From Brevibacillus laterosporus (GTDB taxonomy: Bacteria; Bacillota; Bacilli; Brevibacillales; Brevibacillaceae): a stretch of 64,000 bases of DNA. Every line of letters begins with the position of its first letter. The first letter of the stretch is position 1. Location: the NCBI RefSeq assembly GCF_030489605.1, contig NZ_JAUKFY010000007.1:172769-236768 (forward strand), in the 5' to 3' direction. The translations under genes were made by a program, and so were the position numbers. Below the pieces are notes generated by a model. It worked only from the letters and a program-made list of their open reading frames with translations, was not told the DNA's origin and did no database searches. Shown here piece by piece: positions 56,259 through 64,000 of the stretch.

Positions 56259-57452
56259 TTAGTTTTCTACACGCTCATACACCAGTTCACCATTGATAAA
56301 AGTCTTTTCTACTTTATTTTGTATATGAAACGGATGTCCGCTCCAGATAACCACATCAGCATCCTTGCCAACCTCCAAAGAACCGACACGGTCTTCTACG
56401 CCTAGATGCTTGGCAGCTTGCAGTGTAATAGCTTGCCATGCTAACGCTTCATCCAAACCATCGCTTACAGCGTGCGCTACACTGGTTACTAAGTACTCGA
56501 TACCTACTACAGGATGATCTGTGGTAATGCTAAAAGGTACACCTGCTTCTGCCAAGGCAAGATGTGTATGAAAGCCTTTATCTGCTAGCTCAATTTTGGA
56601 GCGTGAGGAAAGAGTAGGACCCACGGAAACACGGACCCCTTTTTCTAATAAGAAATCGGCGATTTTATGTCCCTCTGTGCAGTGCTCGATTGTGATTTCA
56701 ATATTAAATTCCTCTGCTAAGCGAAGTGCTGTTACAATATCATCAGCACGATGAGCATGGGCACGCAAGGGAATCTCTCGCTTCAGCACCTTTACCAGAT
56801 TTTCAAGGCCTAAATCACGCTTCACGGCCCCTTCTTTTTCTTTAAATTCCAAATATTCTTGCGCCCTTATAAATTCTTGGCGAAACAATGCAGCAGTCCC
56901 CATCCGTGTAATAGGTGCCTTGTCCTTAGCGCCAAAGACACGTTTGGGATTTTCACCAAAAGCTGCTTTCATTCCAGAGGGCTCTCGAACAATCATGTGA
57001 TCGACAATCGTCCCTGCCGTCTTTAGGACAACCATCTCGCCACCGATCACATTAGCGCTGCCCGGCATGGATTGAACAGTTGTTACACCCGCTTTTCGAG
57101 CCTCAAGAAAGCCTCGCTCAAAAGGGTTAATTCCATCTAATGCTCTTACATAAGGTGTCACCGGCGAGCTCGTCTCATTGTAATCATGCCCTTCTCTTCC
57201 GATCCCCTCCTCATGAACGCCAAGATGGGTATGTACATCAATGAGTCCCGGTGTAACATACTTTCCTTCTGCATGGATTGTAACGGACTCCTTGTATAGC
57301 TTTTTTAGCTGATTGATTGGCTCTGCAATCTCTTCTGTTTTACCTACCGCCTTAATTTTTCCTTCTGCCAATAAAATGCTGCCTGAGTCAATTTGTTGCC
57401 CATCGCCTAAGATGATTGTAGCGTTTGTAATGATTGTTACTGCTGCTGACAT
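56259..57452 (-). CDS. Amidohydrolase (imidazolonepropionase-like)
   Basis: A 397-residue amidohydrolase of the HutI/prolidase-like cytosolic group. The metal motif PGLIDVHTHLGVHEEG (His pair), LRAHAHRADDI, IEHCTEGHK and the final Asp in ITTDHPVVG are visible, and the KDADVVIWSGHPF end is typical. Unlike dihydroorotase, no carboxylated-lysine signature is evident. Members cleave cyclic amides or dipeptides. It is 21 bases upstream of the M20 gene, so the two hydrolases are an operon. Confidence 0.88.
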   Translation of the reverse strand: MSAAVTIITNATIILGDGQQIDSGSILLAEGKIKAVGKTEEIAEPINQLKKLYKESVTIHAEGKYVTPGLIDVHTHLGVHEEGIGREGHDYNETSSPVTPYVRALDGINPFERGFLEARKAGVTTVQSMPGSANVIGGEMVVLKTAGTIVDHMIVREPSGMKAAFGENPKRVFGAKDKAPITRMGTAALFRQEFIRAQEYLEFKEKEGAVKRDLGLENLVKVLKREIPLRAHAHRADDIVTALRLAEEFNIEITIEHCTEGHKIADFLLEKGVRVSVGPTLSSRSKIELADKGFHTHLALAEAGVPFSITTDHPVVGIEYLVTSVAHAVSDGLDEALAWQAITLQAAKHLGVEDRVGSLEVGKDADVVIWSGHPFHIQNKVEKTFINGELVYERVEN

Positions 57453-57506
57453 ATGTATACTCCCCTTTTCGTTACGTATTTTGCTCTATTCATTGCCGAT
57501 ATGGTG

Positions 57507-57806
57507 TCATGACAACTGGATGCCAGCCCAAATCAGAGATAGGATGATCAGAAGCATCCCTGCCACTAACAGGAGCGCCATCAGTTGTCTTGCTCGTTTT
57601 CGTTTCCATTCTTGCAGGTTTGTATCCCCAGAAAGCTGTTCGTCAATTTGCTGAAGTGCCTTTGACTTTTTAAAGAGAGTGCTGCCCACTAGATAAAATC
57701 CCTTCATAAACGTGGCAAAAAAATCGCTTACCCATACATAAATAATCGCTCCTCCCAGCACTAGGAGTAAGCCTGTTAGAAACAGCGCATCCATAATCGT
57801 ATCCAT
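57507..57806 (-). CDS. DUF3899-like small membrane protein
   Basis: A 99-residue protein with two transmembrane segments (about 7-30 and 78-96) separated by a charged loop (DEQLSGDTNLQEWKRKRARQ). The text DFFATFMKGF resembles the FFD-x-F signature of DUF3899. The longest frame starts 26 codons earlier, but the ATG at 57806 has AAGGAG 7 bases upstream. It lies downstream of the opp terminator and 54 bases before the amidohydrolase genes, possibly leading that operon. Confidence 0.72.
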   Translation of the reverse strand: MDTIMDALFLTGLLLVLGGAIIYVWVSDFFATFMKGFYLVGSTLFKKSKALQQIDEQLSGDTNLQEWKRKRARQLMALLLVAGMLLIILSLIWAGIQLS

Positions 57807-57907
57807 CGCAATCTCCTTCACTGGTGAAGCATTTATCTTGCTGGTATTTGGCTGAACCTTACATTTGCTATTATATTGCTTCATAGCTTTTTGAGCATAC
57901 GTTTTCT

Positions 57908-57950
57908 ATAAAAAAAAGAGGGTCTGCTCCTCTTGAGGCAGGAGCAGACC
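57908..57950 (-). terminator. Terminator of the opp operon
   Basis: GGTCTGCTCC and GGAGCAGACC form a perfect 10-bp stem (10-base loop, partly paired), followed on the minus strand by a T-run after the CTC. Confidence 0.9.
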
Positions 57951-58004
57951 TAAGATGTCAGGTATACGTATAAAAGCATTTACTCTAGTAGCCAGCCTTA
58001 CCTG

Positions 58005-59621
58005 CTACTCTGCTACTTTTTTAGCCCAACGCAAGTCTGGATTCTTATATACGCTGTACGTGACGTCCTTCAAGGTTTTGGTATTTAAATAGTTCTGTGA
58101 ATAGAAGAAGAGTGGTAGGACAGGCAAGTCTTGCATGAAAATATCTTCAGCCTCATGTAGGTATTGATTACGTTTTGCTTCATCTTGCTCTACCTTAGCT
58201 TTTTCCATTAACTCGTCAAATTTTGGGTTTACCCATTTCGCTTGGTTATTCGGACTCTCGCCTAGATAGTAATCAAGCATTGCAACAGGATCAAGGAAAG
58301 AACCAATCCAGCCCATGCGAGCCATCTGGAAGTTACTTTGTTTGTAGGTATCAATGTAGGTTTTCCACTCTTGGTTTTCCAGTTTCACATCGACGCCAAG
58401 ATTATTTGTAAGCATTTGTTGCAAAGCTTCGGCTACCTTTTTATGGTTTTGCGCATTATTGTACTTCAATGTGACCGCAGGTAGTTTACTCCAGCCCTCT
58501 TCCTTCATTCCTTCAGCTAAAAGCTTCTTCGCTTCAGTTGGATCAAACGTGAAATAGGTTGGCTTTTCTTTACGGAAATCAGCACCATCCGTTTTAACAC
58601 CCTGTGGCACATAAGCGAATGCTGGTGTTTCGCCTGCCTTAGTCACATTCTTCGTTAATTGATCACGATCGACAGCTAAGGCAAAGGCGCGACGGATTTT
58701 AGCATTTGTAAACGGCTCCTGCGTCACATTAAAAGTATACAGATAAGTCCCAAATTTAGGTAGACTCACATAGTCCGCATTGTTCTTTTCTTGTTCGATC
58801 GCATCGATTGGCAACGTATCAATGATATCTAGCTCGCCTGTCTTGTACATTTGGTAATAAGTAGTTGCATCTGGCACCATTTTGAAATGCAGTGTATCCA
58901 TGCTGATATTCGATTTGTTCCAGTAGGTTTCACTCTTTGTTAGCGTTAATTGACTGTCATGTTCCCAGCTAGTTAATTTATAAGCTCCATTAGATACGAG
59001 GGTAGTTGCTTCTGCTACCCAATTTTTATTTCCTTCTACAACCTTCTGATTTACAGGAAAGTAGACATTATTCATCATTACTTTTGGGAAATAGGAAGTA
59101 GGTGCATTCAGCTCCACTACCAGTGTTTTGTCATCTGTTGCCTTTACTTTTACATCTTCTACCTTACCTTCTCCTTTATTATAAGCCTCTGCACCTTTTA
59201 TGTAATACAGATAAAATGCATTAGTAGCCCCCGTCTCTTTATCTAAGACACGCTTCCAGGAGTATTCAAAGTCCTTGGCTGTCACAGCATCGCCATTAGA
59301 CCATTTCGCATCGTCACGAATGGTGAAGGTATAGGTTTTTCCATCTGGAGAAATGTCTACTTTTTTAGCAGCCCCTTCTACCACATTTCCTTCTTTATCA
59401 AAGGCATACAGCCCCTCGTAAAGATGATCAATAATCCAAAAGGATTTCGTATCCGTCGCAATGGCAGGATCAAGTGAATATGGTTCACCTGCCAAATTTG
59501 CTGTTAATTCCTGTTTAACACTAGTTCCTGCTTCAGGGGTTCCTGTTTGATTTCCACAAGCAGTCAGAGCTGGTACTAGGAATAATAGAATGGCTAACGC
59601 TGGCGATAAAAATCTTTTCAC
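58005..59621 (-). CDS. oppA: Oligopeptide ABC transporter substrate-binding lipoprotein
   Basis: The peptide-binding subunit (SBP family 5) of an Opp system, 538 residues. The signal peptide ends in the lipobox LTAC, so the Cys would be lipidated. The mature protein starts with KQELTANLAGEPYSLDPAIA and contains the TYTFTIRDDAKWSNGDAVTA signature and RRAFALAVDRDQL. The start is a GTG at 59621 with GAGGAGG upstream; the ATG of the longest frame lies within oppF and is rejected. Placement last in the operon is unusual, since oppA is usually first. Confidence 0.93.
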   Translation of the reverse strand: MKRFLSPALAILLFLVPALTACGNQTGTPEAGTSVKQELTANLAGEPYSLDPAIATDTKSFWIIDHLYEGLYAFDKEGNVVEGAAKKVDISPDGKTYTFTIRDDAKWSNGDAVTAKDFEYSWKRVLDKETGATNAFYLYYIKGAEAYNKGEGKVEDVKVKATDDKTLVVELNAPTSYFPKVMMNNVYFPVNQKVVEGNKNWVAEATTLVSNGAYKLTSWEHDSQLTLTKSETYWNKSNISMDTLHFKMVPDATTYYQMYKTGELDIIDTLPIDAIEQEKNNADYVSLPKFGTYLYTFNVTQEPFTNAKIRRAFALAVDRDQLTKNVTKAGETPAFAYVPQGVKTDGADFRKEKPTYFTFDPTEAKKLLAEGMKEEGWSKLPAVTLKYNNAQNHKKVAEALQQMLTNNLGVDVKLENQEWKTYIDTYKQSNFQMARMGWIGSFLDPVAMLDYYLGESPNNQAKWVNPKFDELMEKAKVEQDEAKRNQYLHEAEDIFMQDLPVLPLFFYSQNYLNTKTLKDVTYSVYKNPDLRWAKKVAE

Positions 59622-59653
59622 TGATGGTTCCTCCTCGTTATCTCTCTCTTTTC

Positions 59654-60643
59654 TCAATGGTGTAAGTAGCAAGCCGTCCAATGATCCGGCTTCACCTCCC
59701 TCCACTCTGGTTTAGCTTCTCTGCAGATCGGCATTGCAACGGGACATCTGGTTGAAAACGGGCATCCGGCTGGTGGCTGCAACGGACTTGGCAGCTCACC
59801 TGTTAACACGATACATTCTTTCTGTGCCTTTTTTGCTGTAGATGATACTGGAATCGCCGACAACAAGGCTTGTGTGTATGGATGAAGCGGCTCCTGAAAT
59901 AATGTCTGACTGTCTGCAACCTCCATCATTTGACCTAAATACATGACACCGATTCGATCGCTGATATGCTTCACCATCGCCAAATCATGTGCGATGAATA
60001 AATAGGTTAATCCTCGTTCCTGCTGTAAATCCTCTAATAAATTGACAATTTGTGCCTGAATCGAGACATCTAAAGCAGAAATAGGCTCGTCTGCCACAAT
60101 AAAGGTAGGCTCTACTGCTAAGGCTCGGGCTATCCCGATTCGCTGTCTCTGTCCCCCGCTAAATTCATGCGGATATCGTTTTGCATGTTCTGGCCGCAAA
60201 CCTACTTTTTCTAAAAGCTCATAAATACGCTCTGTACGTTTATCCCCTTTCGCAATGCCATAAGCGTCCATCCCCTCTCCGATAATGTCACCTACCCGCA
60301 TACGCGGATTTAAGGAGGAGTATGGGTCTTGGAAAATCATTTGCATATTCCGATTGAATTCAAGCTTTTCCTGCCGACTATAGGTGGTGATGTCTTTCCC
60401 TGCAAAGTGAATTTGTCCATCTGTAGGCTGATACAACCCGACCGCTGTGCGTCCCAGCGTGGATTTCCCGCTTCCGCTTTCTCCCACCAGACCAAAGGTT
60501 TCGCCTACTTTAATAGACAACGTAATGTCGTCGACCGATTTCACTGTTTGGCCAGATCCTAAGGAAAAGTATTTTTTTACATGACGTAATTCCAATAAGG
60601 CTTCAGATTCCTTATCTTCTGCAATCTCTAGGCTTCGCACCAT
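59654..60643 (-). CDS. oppF: Oligopeptide ABC transporter ATPase OppF
   Basis: One of two ATPases of the peptide importer, 329 residues. Walker A GESGSGKSTLGRT, signature FSGGQRQRIGIA, Walker B FIVADEPISALDV and the switch His in FIAHDLAMV are present. The C-terminal oligopeptide-transporter extension carries the cysteine motif CPFSTRCPVAMPIC, which binds an Fe-S cluster in related importers. It is 2 bases after oppD. Confidence 0.95.
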   Translation of the reverse strand: MVRSLEIAEDKESEALLELRHVKKYFSLGSGQTVKSVDDITLSIKVGETFGLVGESGSGKSTLGRTAVGLYQPTDGQIHFAGKDITTYSRQEKLEFNRNMQMIFQDPYSSLNPRMRVGDIIGEGMDAYGIAKGDKRTERIYELLEKVGLRPEHAKRYPHEFSGGQRQRIGIARALAVEPTFIVADEPISALDVSIQAQIVNLLEDLQQERGLTYLFIAHDLAMVKHISDRIGVMYLGQMMEVADSQTLFQEPLHPYTQALLSAIPVSSTAKKAQKECIVLTGELPSPLQPPAGCPFSTRCPVAMPICREAKPEWREVKPDHWTACYLHH

Positions 60644-60645
60644 TC

Positions 60646-61659
60646 TTACGCCCTCCCTGCTACTTTCAATTCTTGTTGGCGTGGAGCCCTTGGGTCATGC
60701 AGCCAGCAGCTCGCCTGATGTGTAGCTGAAATTGCGGTGGGCTGCGGGAGATGATTCACGCAAATTTCCATCGCATATGGACAGCGGGGGGCGAATGGAC
60801 ATCCTTTTGGCGGAGCAAATAAATCTGGTGGTGCTCCATCAATCGGGACTAATCTATGCTTCCCGGCCTGTTCCAGCTTTGGCGCCGAGTCTAATAGGCC
60901 TTTTGTATACGGGTGTCCCGGCGATTCAAATAACTCATCGACTGTCCCTGTTTCTACGATTTTGCCAGCATACATCACCACCACCCGCTGAGCTACTTCT
61001 GCAACGACTCCTAAATCATGCGTAATCATAATGATCGAAGTATTGGTTGTTTGTTGTAATTCAAGCAGCAAGTCAAGAATTTGTGCTTGAATGGTCACGT
61101 CCAATGCAGTTGTTGGCTCATCAGCGATCAATAGCTGTGGATTACAGGCAATCGCCATCGCAATGACGACCCGCTGGCGCATTCCTCCCGAGAATTCATG
61201 CGGATACTGATGATAGCGCTTCTCTGCTTCTGGAATTCCCACTTGCCGCAACAGATCAAACGTTTTTTGCTGTGCTGCCTGTCGGGAGAGACCCTGGTGC
61301 TTTAGTAAGCCCTCTGCAATTTGCTTGCCGATTTTCATCGTAGGATTTAGTGATGTCATCGGATCTTGAAACACCATGCCTATTTTAGAACCCCTGATCT
61401 CCTGCAATTCCTTTTTAGACAACCCTGTCATTTCCTGTCCAGCAAAGCGAATAGAGCCTTCCGCCCTAACACCGCTTCCTGCCTTAACCATTCCCATGAT
61501 TGCCTGCGCTGTAACTGATTTGCCACAGCCGCTCTCACCGACAATGGCTACCACCTCTCCTTTGTCCACATAAAACGAAATCCCACGAACCGCCTTAACC
61601 TCACCGCCATATGTCGCAAACCCAACTTCCAGCTCGTTTATCTCCAGCAAATGTTCCAT
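60646..61659 (-). CDS. oppD: Oligopeptide ABC transporter ATPase OppD
   Basis: The partner ATPase of OppF, 337 residues, with Walker [30 protein letters not shown], Walker [14 protein letters not shown] and [11 protein letters not shown]. The C-terminal [14 protein letters not shown] motif repeats that of OppF. A GGGAGGGATCAC site precedes the ATG. It follows the permease genes with 14 bases between. Confidence 0.95.
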   Translation of the reverse strand: MEHLLEINELEVGFATYGGEVKAVRGISFYVDKGEVVAIVGESGCGKSVTAQAIMGMVKAGSGVRAEGSIRFAGQEMTGLSKKELQEIRGSKIGMVFQDPMTSLNPTMKIGKQIAEGLLKHQGLSRQAAQQKTFDLLRQVGIPEAEKRYHQYPHEFSGGMRQRVVIAMAIACNPQLLIADEPTTALDVTIQAQILDLLLELQQTTNTSIIMITHDLGVVAEVAQRVVVMYAGKIVETGTVDELFESPGHPYTKGLLDSAPKLEQAGKHRLVPIDGAPPDLFAPPKGCPFAPRCPYAMEICVNHLPQPTAISATHQASCWLHDPRAPRQQELKVAGRA

Positions 61660-61673
61660 GGTGATCCCTCCCT

Positions 61674-62627
61674 CTACTTTTTGCTTTTAGGATCAAGTGC
61701 ATCCTGCAAGCCATCTCCGAAAGCATTAAAGGCAAACATGGTTAGTGAAATTAATAAGCCCGGAAAAAACAGTCTCCACCACTGGCCATTTAAAATCACC
61801 CCTATGCCATCATTAGCCATTGTTCCCCAGCTAGCACTCGGTGCTTGTACCCCCAGACCTAGAAAGCTTAAAAAGGATTCAGCAAAAATAGCCTGCGGTA
61901 TCGTAAAAGTCAGATTCACGATGATAATTCCCAGGGCATTTGGCAGCAGATGTTTCCAAATAATGTTGGCGTGTGAGGTTCCTAGCTTTTCGGCAGCTAG
62001 TACAAACTCTTGCTGTTTTAGCTGCAATACCTGACCACGTACCAAACGGGCCATGCCAACCCAGCCTGTAACGGAAAGGGCAATAATGATAGTGGACAGT
62101 CCCGGCTCTAGCACCACCATCAATAAAATCACAACCAGTAAATAAGGAATGCCGTACAAAACCTCGACAATACGCATCAGGATGCTGTCAATACGATCCC
62201 CTAGCCTACCCCGTCCTGCCATATAACCCGAGACTCCGCCGACAGCTACGCCAATCAATAAATCGATGGTTGCTGCGAGACAGCCGATAAAAAGAGAAAT
62301 CTGTCCACCTGCCCAGGTGCGCGCCCACATATCTCGTCCTAAATCATCTGTCCCAAACCAATGAGTACCCGAAGGCTTGAGATTTCCAAGAGTCAAATCT
62401 TGCTTTTCTGGACTGAAAGCTACTAGATGCGAGCCGATCAGCGATAGAATGACCACAAGGGTTAATAAACTGAAACCAAGCATTGCCAGCTTGTTTTGCA
62501 TGATTTTTCGCAGCATTTCTTTTCCATAGCTTAGACTGGGGCGGTCCATCTGATGCTTCTCAAAAACTCGTTTATCCACAGGCTGAAAAAGATGATCTTG
62601 TTCAGAATGGAGTGAAGATTGCGCCAT
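61674..62627 (-). CDS. oppC: Oligopeptide ABC transporter permease OppC
   Basis: The second membrane subunit of the importer, 317 residues. A cytoplasmic N-terminal extension is followed by six transmembrane segments; family text SGTHWFGTDDLGRDMWARTW (the outer loop after helix 1) and the EAA loop VLAAEKLGTSHANIIWKHLL are visible. It is separated from oppB by 3 bases. Confidence 0.95.
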   Translation of the reverse strand: MAQSSLHSEQDHLFQPVDKRVFEKHQMDRPSLSYGKEMLRKIMQNKLAMLGFSLLTLVVILSLIGSHLVAFSPEKQDLTLGNLKPSGTHWFGTDDLGRDMWARTWAGGQISLFIGCLAATIDLLIGVAVGGVSGYMAGRGRLGDRIDSILMRIVEVLYGIPYLLVVILLMVVLEPGLSTIIIALSVTGWVGMARLVRGQVLQLKQQEFVLAAEKLGTSHANIIWKHLLPNALGIIIVNLTFTIPQAIFAESFLSFLGLGVQAPSASWGTMANDGIGVILNGQWWRLFFPGLLISLTMFAFNAFGDGLQDALDPKSKK

Positions 62628-62630
62628 TTG

Positions 62631-63557
62631 TTAGTCCCCCTTGCTCGTTAGCTTAATTCTTGGGTCCACCAGTCGGTATGACACATCGATCAAAAACAAC
62701 GACAAGATCAGGACCGTGCTATAAAAAACCGTTGTTCCCATCACAACCGGGTAATCACGATTAAAGATGCCATCTACGAAATATTTTCCAATACCTGGAA
62801 TAGCAAAGATTTTTTCAACCACAAACGTACCTGTAATCAGCGCTGCAAACAACGGCCCGATAAAGGTTAAAACCGGTATCAAGGCGTTTCGAATGCCGTG
62901 CTTTACCACGATTGCAAACATAGGTAACCCTTTTGCCTCGGCCGTCTTCATGTAATTCTGGCTAAAAACCTCAAGCATGCTAGCCCGAACAAAGCGGGCG
63001 ATGATAGCCATAGGACCGACCGCTAATGTAACAGACGGCAGGATTGAATGTTTCCATGATCCCCAGGAGGCAGCCGGCAAAAGCTTCCACTCAACTGCAA
63101 CTAATTTGATTAGCAGTGGAGCCAGAATGAAGCTTGGGACGGAAATCCCTATGATCGCAATAAACATCGAAACGTAATCTAACCATTTATTATGATAAAG
63201 GGCTGCGATAATTCCTAAGGAAATACCAAGTAACAAGGCTAAAAATAGCGCTTGCAGACCTAGTGTTGCCGATACAGGAAATCCAGAAGCAATCAATGTA
63301 TTTACATCTCGTGATTTTGATTGTATGGAAGGTCCTAAATCAAACTGAGCCAAATCCTGCAAATATAACAAATATTGCTGTGCCATTGGTTTATCCAGAT
63401 TATATTTTTCCCGCATATTTTGGACGACATCAGCCGGCAGCATTTGCGAATCTGCAGCAAATGGATCACCCGGTATAAGATGCATTATGACAAAGGTTAG
63501 TGTCACAATAATCCATAGTGTTATAAGCATGGTGCCTATTCTTTTTAACAGATACAT
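62631..63557 (-). CDS. oppB: Oligopeptide ABC transporter permease OppB
   Basis: The first membrane subunit, 308 residues with six transmembrane segments and the Bacterial OppB N-terminal domain (MYLLKRIGTMLITLWIIVTL). The EAA-type loop is MKTAEAKGLPMFAIVVKHGI, and the C-terminal text IFAIPGIGKYFVDGI is conserved. It leads the operon oppB-C-D-F-A, and GGGGG lies upstream of the ATG. The preceding 280 bases hold a SAM-I riboswitch and its promoter. Confidence 0.95.
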   Translation of the reverse strand: MYLLKRIGTMLITLWIIVTLTFVIMHLIPGDPFAADSQMLPADVVQNMREKYNLDKPMAQQYLLYLQDLAQFDLGPSIQSKSRDVNTLIASGFPVSATLGLQALFLALLLGISLGIIAALYHNKWLDYVSMFIAIIGISVPSFILAPLLIKLVAVEWKLLPAASWGSWKHSILPSVTLAVGPMAIIARFVRASMLEVFSQNYMKTAEAKGLPMFAIVVKHGIRNALIPVLTFIGPLFAALITGTFVVEKIFAIPGIGKYFVDGIFNRDYPVVMGTTVFYSTVLILSLFLIDVSYRLVDPRIKLTSKGD

Positions 63558-63684
63558 ACTTAAGTTCCCCCACTTTTCTCTAATACCTTATTTTTATATC
63601 GGAATACTTGGTTATATGCTTGCAAGGATACATTTTTTCCTCTATGACCGCCCTTTGTGATTTGTTTGTATGTGAAAAACCTAT

Positions 63685-63839
63685 GCAAAAAGCCCTTCTC
63701 TCTAAGAAGAAGGGCTCCATGTCTATGTATCTGCCATTCTCCTTATCTCTCAGAAATACTTCTGCTGGATTTAGCACCTTTTGAATGAATCAAGGTTGCC
63801 GGGTTTCATAGGGCCAGTCCCTCCACCGCTCTTGATAAG
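63685..63839 (-). promoter_or_regulatory. SAM-I riboswitch (S box) of the opp operon
   Basis: The aptamer (63743-63839, minus) contains CTTATCAAGAGCGGTGGAGG, GACTGGCCCTATGAAACCCG, GCAACC and AAGGTGCTAAATCCAGCAGA, and closes with GAGAGATAAG, the complement of its first bases. A terminator hairpin (AAAGCCCTTCT and AGAAGGGCT, T5) follows at 63685-63717. High SAM would stop transcription before oppB. The element matches the S-box consensus in all parts. Confidence 0.96.
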
Positions 63840-63875
63840 AAGTTGTATAAAATTATCGGATTCAATTTATAAATT

Positions 63876-63904
63876 ATCATATCATCGTTACTTGAAATGT
63901 CAAT
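63876..63904 (-). promoter_or_regulatory. Sigma-A promoter of the opp riboswitch
   Basis: TTGACA (63899-63904) and TATGAT (63876-63881) on the minus strand, spacer 17 bases, about 30-40 bases before the aptamer. Confidence 0.8.
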
Positions 63905-63975
63905 AGAACAAGCTTTGTTTTTACTTTTGTTTATTTTTGTTAGCAGTAATTTTTTTATATAGAAATAGTAGAATA

Positions 63976-64000
63976 CAAAAAAACCTCCAAATCTGGAGGC
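63976..64000 (-). terminator. Terminator of a gene beyond the window
   Basis: CCTCCA (63984-63989) and TGGAGG (63994-63999) form a short hairpin, followed on the minus strand by T7. It would end a minus-strand gene lying outside the window. Confidence 0.7.

Overview
The window is a chromosomal segment of a spore-forming, moderately AT-rich Firmicute. Gene order and protein families point to the Paenibacillaceae, most probably a Brevibacillus (B. laterosporus-like); this assignment is inference from gene content, not a database match. There are no rRNA or tRNA genes, no CRISPR array and no clear insertion sequence.

Layout. 1-4.1 kb holds the tail of a PEP-utilising enzyme, an arginine-type polar amino acid ABC transporter (binding lipoprotein, permease, ATPase) and a yjdF gene with a probable leader riboswitch. 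4.1-22.5 kb is the housekeeping block known from Bacillus: rpe, rsgA, prkC, prpC, rlmN, rsmB, fmt, def, priA, coaBC, then rpoZ, gmk, remA, yicC, and the divergent rqcH. Between coaBC and rpoZ it is interrupted by a secreted protein and a divergent jacalin-type lectin gene. 22.5-31.8 kb is an accessory stretch separating rqcH from the pyr operon. It holds small spore or stress-type genes (Q-rich protein, Cys/His/Tyr-rich protein, yjzC, an acidic protein, DUF309), a CPBP membrane protein, an MFS transporter, ccdC, and a four-gene cassette (UbiA-type polyprenyl-phosphate phosphoribosyltransferase, SMR-type flippase, PAP2-like phosphatase, GT-C-like membrane protein). That cassette looks like a minimal polyprenyl-phosphate-pentose pathway for decorating the cell surface, and it is preceded by an ECF-sigma-like promoter.

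31.9-43.7 kb is the pyrimidine operon pyrR-pyrP-pyrB-pyrC-carA-carB-pyrF-pyrE, with two PyrR-type attenuators and ylyB/lspA upstream. pyrK and pyrD are missing from their usual place, and there is no room for the third attenuator. 43.8-54.3 kb holds a kinase-like protein, a phosphohexomutase, a DUF4912 protein downstream of a cluster of Spo0A-box-like sites, a lysine-riboswitch-controlled permease, a DUF418 protein, topoisomerase III, a flavin oxidoreductase and a YtkD-type Nudix hydrolase. At 54.4-54.7 kb lies an unlisted 27-codon holin-like toxin gene with the layout of a type I toxin-antitoxin locus. 55-64 kb holds an M20 amidohydrolase, an imidazolonepropionase-like amidohydrolase, a DUF3899 protein and a complete Opp peptide transporter (oppB-C-D-F-A) whose leader is a textbook SAM-I riboswitch.

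Most genes lie on the minus strand. Starts were moved from the longest frame to the best ribosome-binding site where the sequence supported it.
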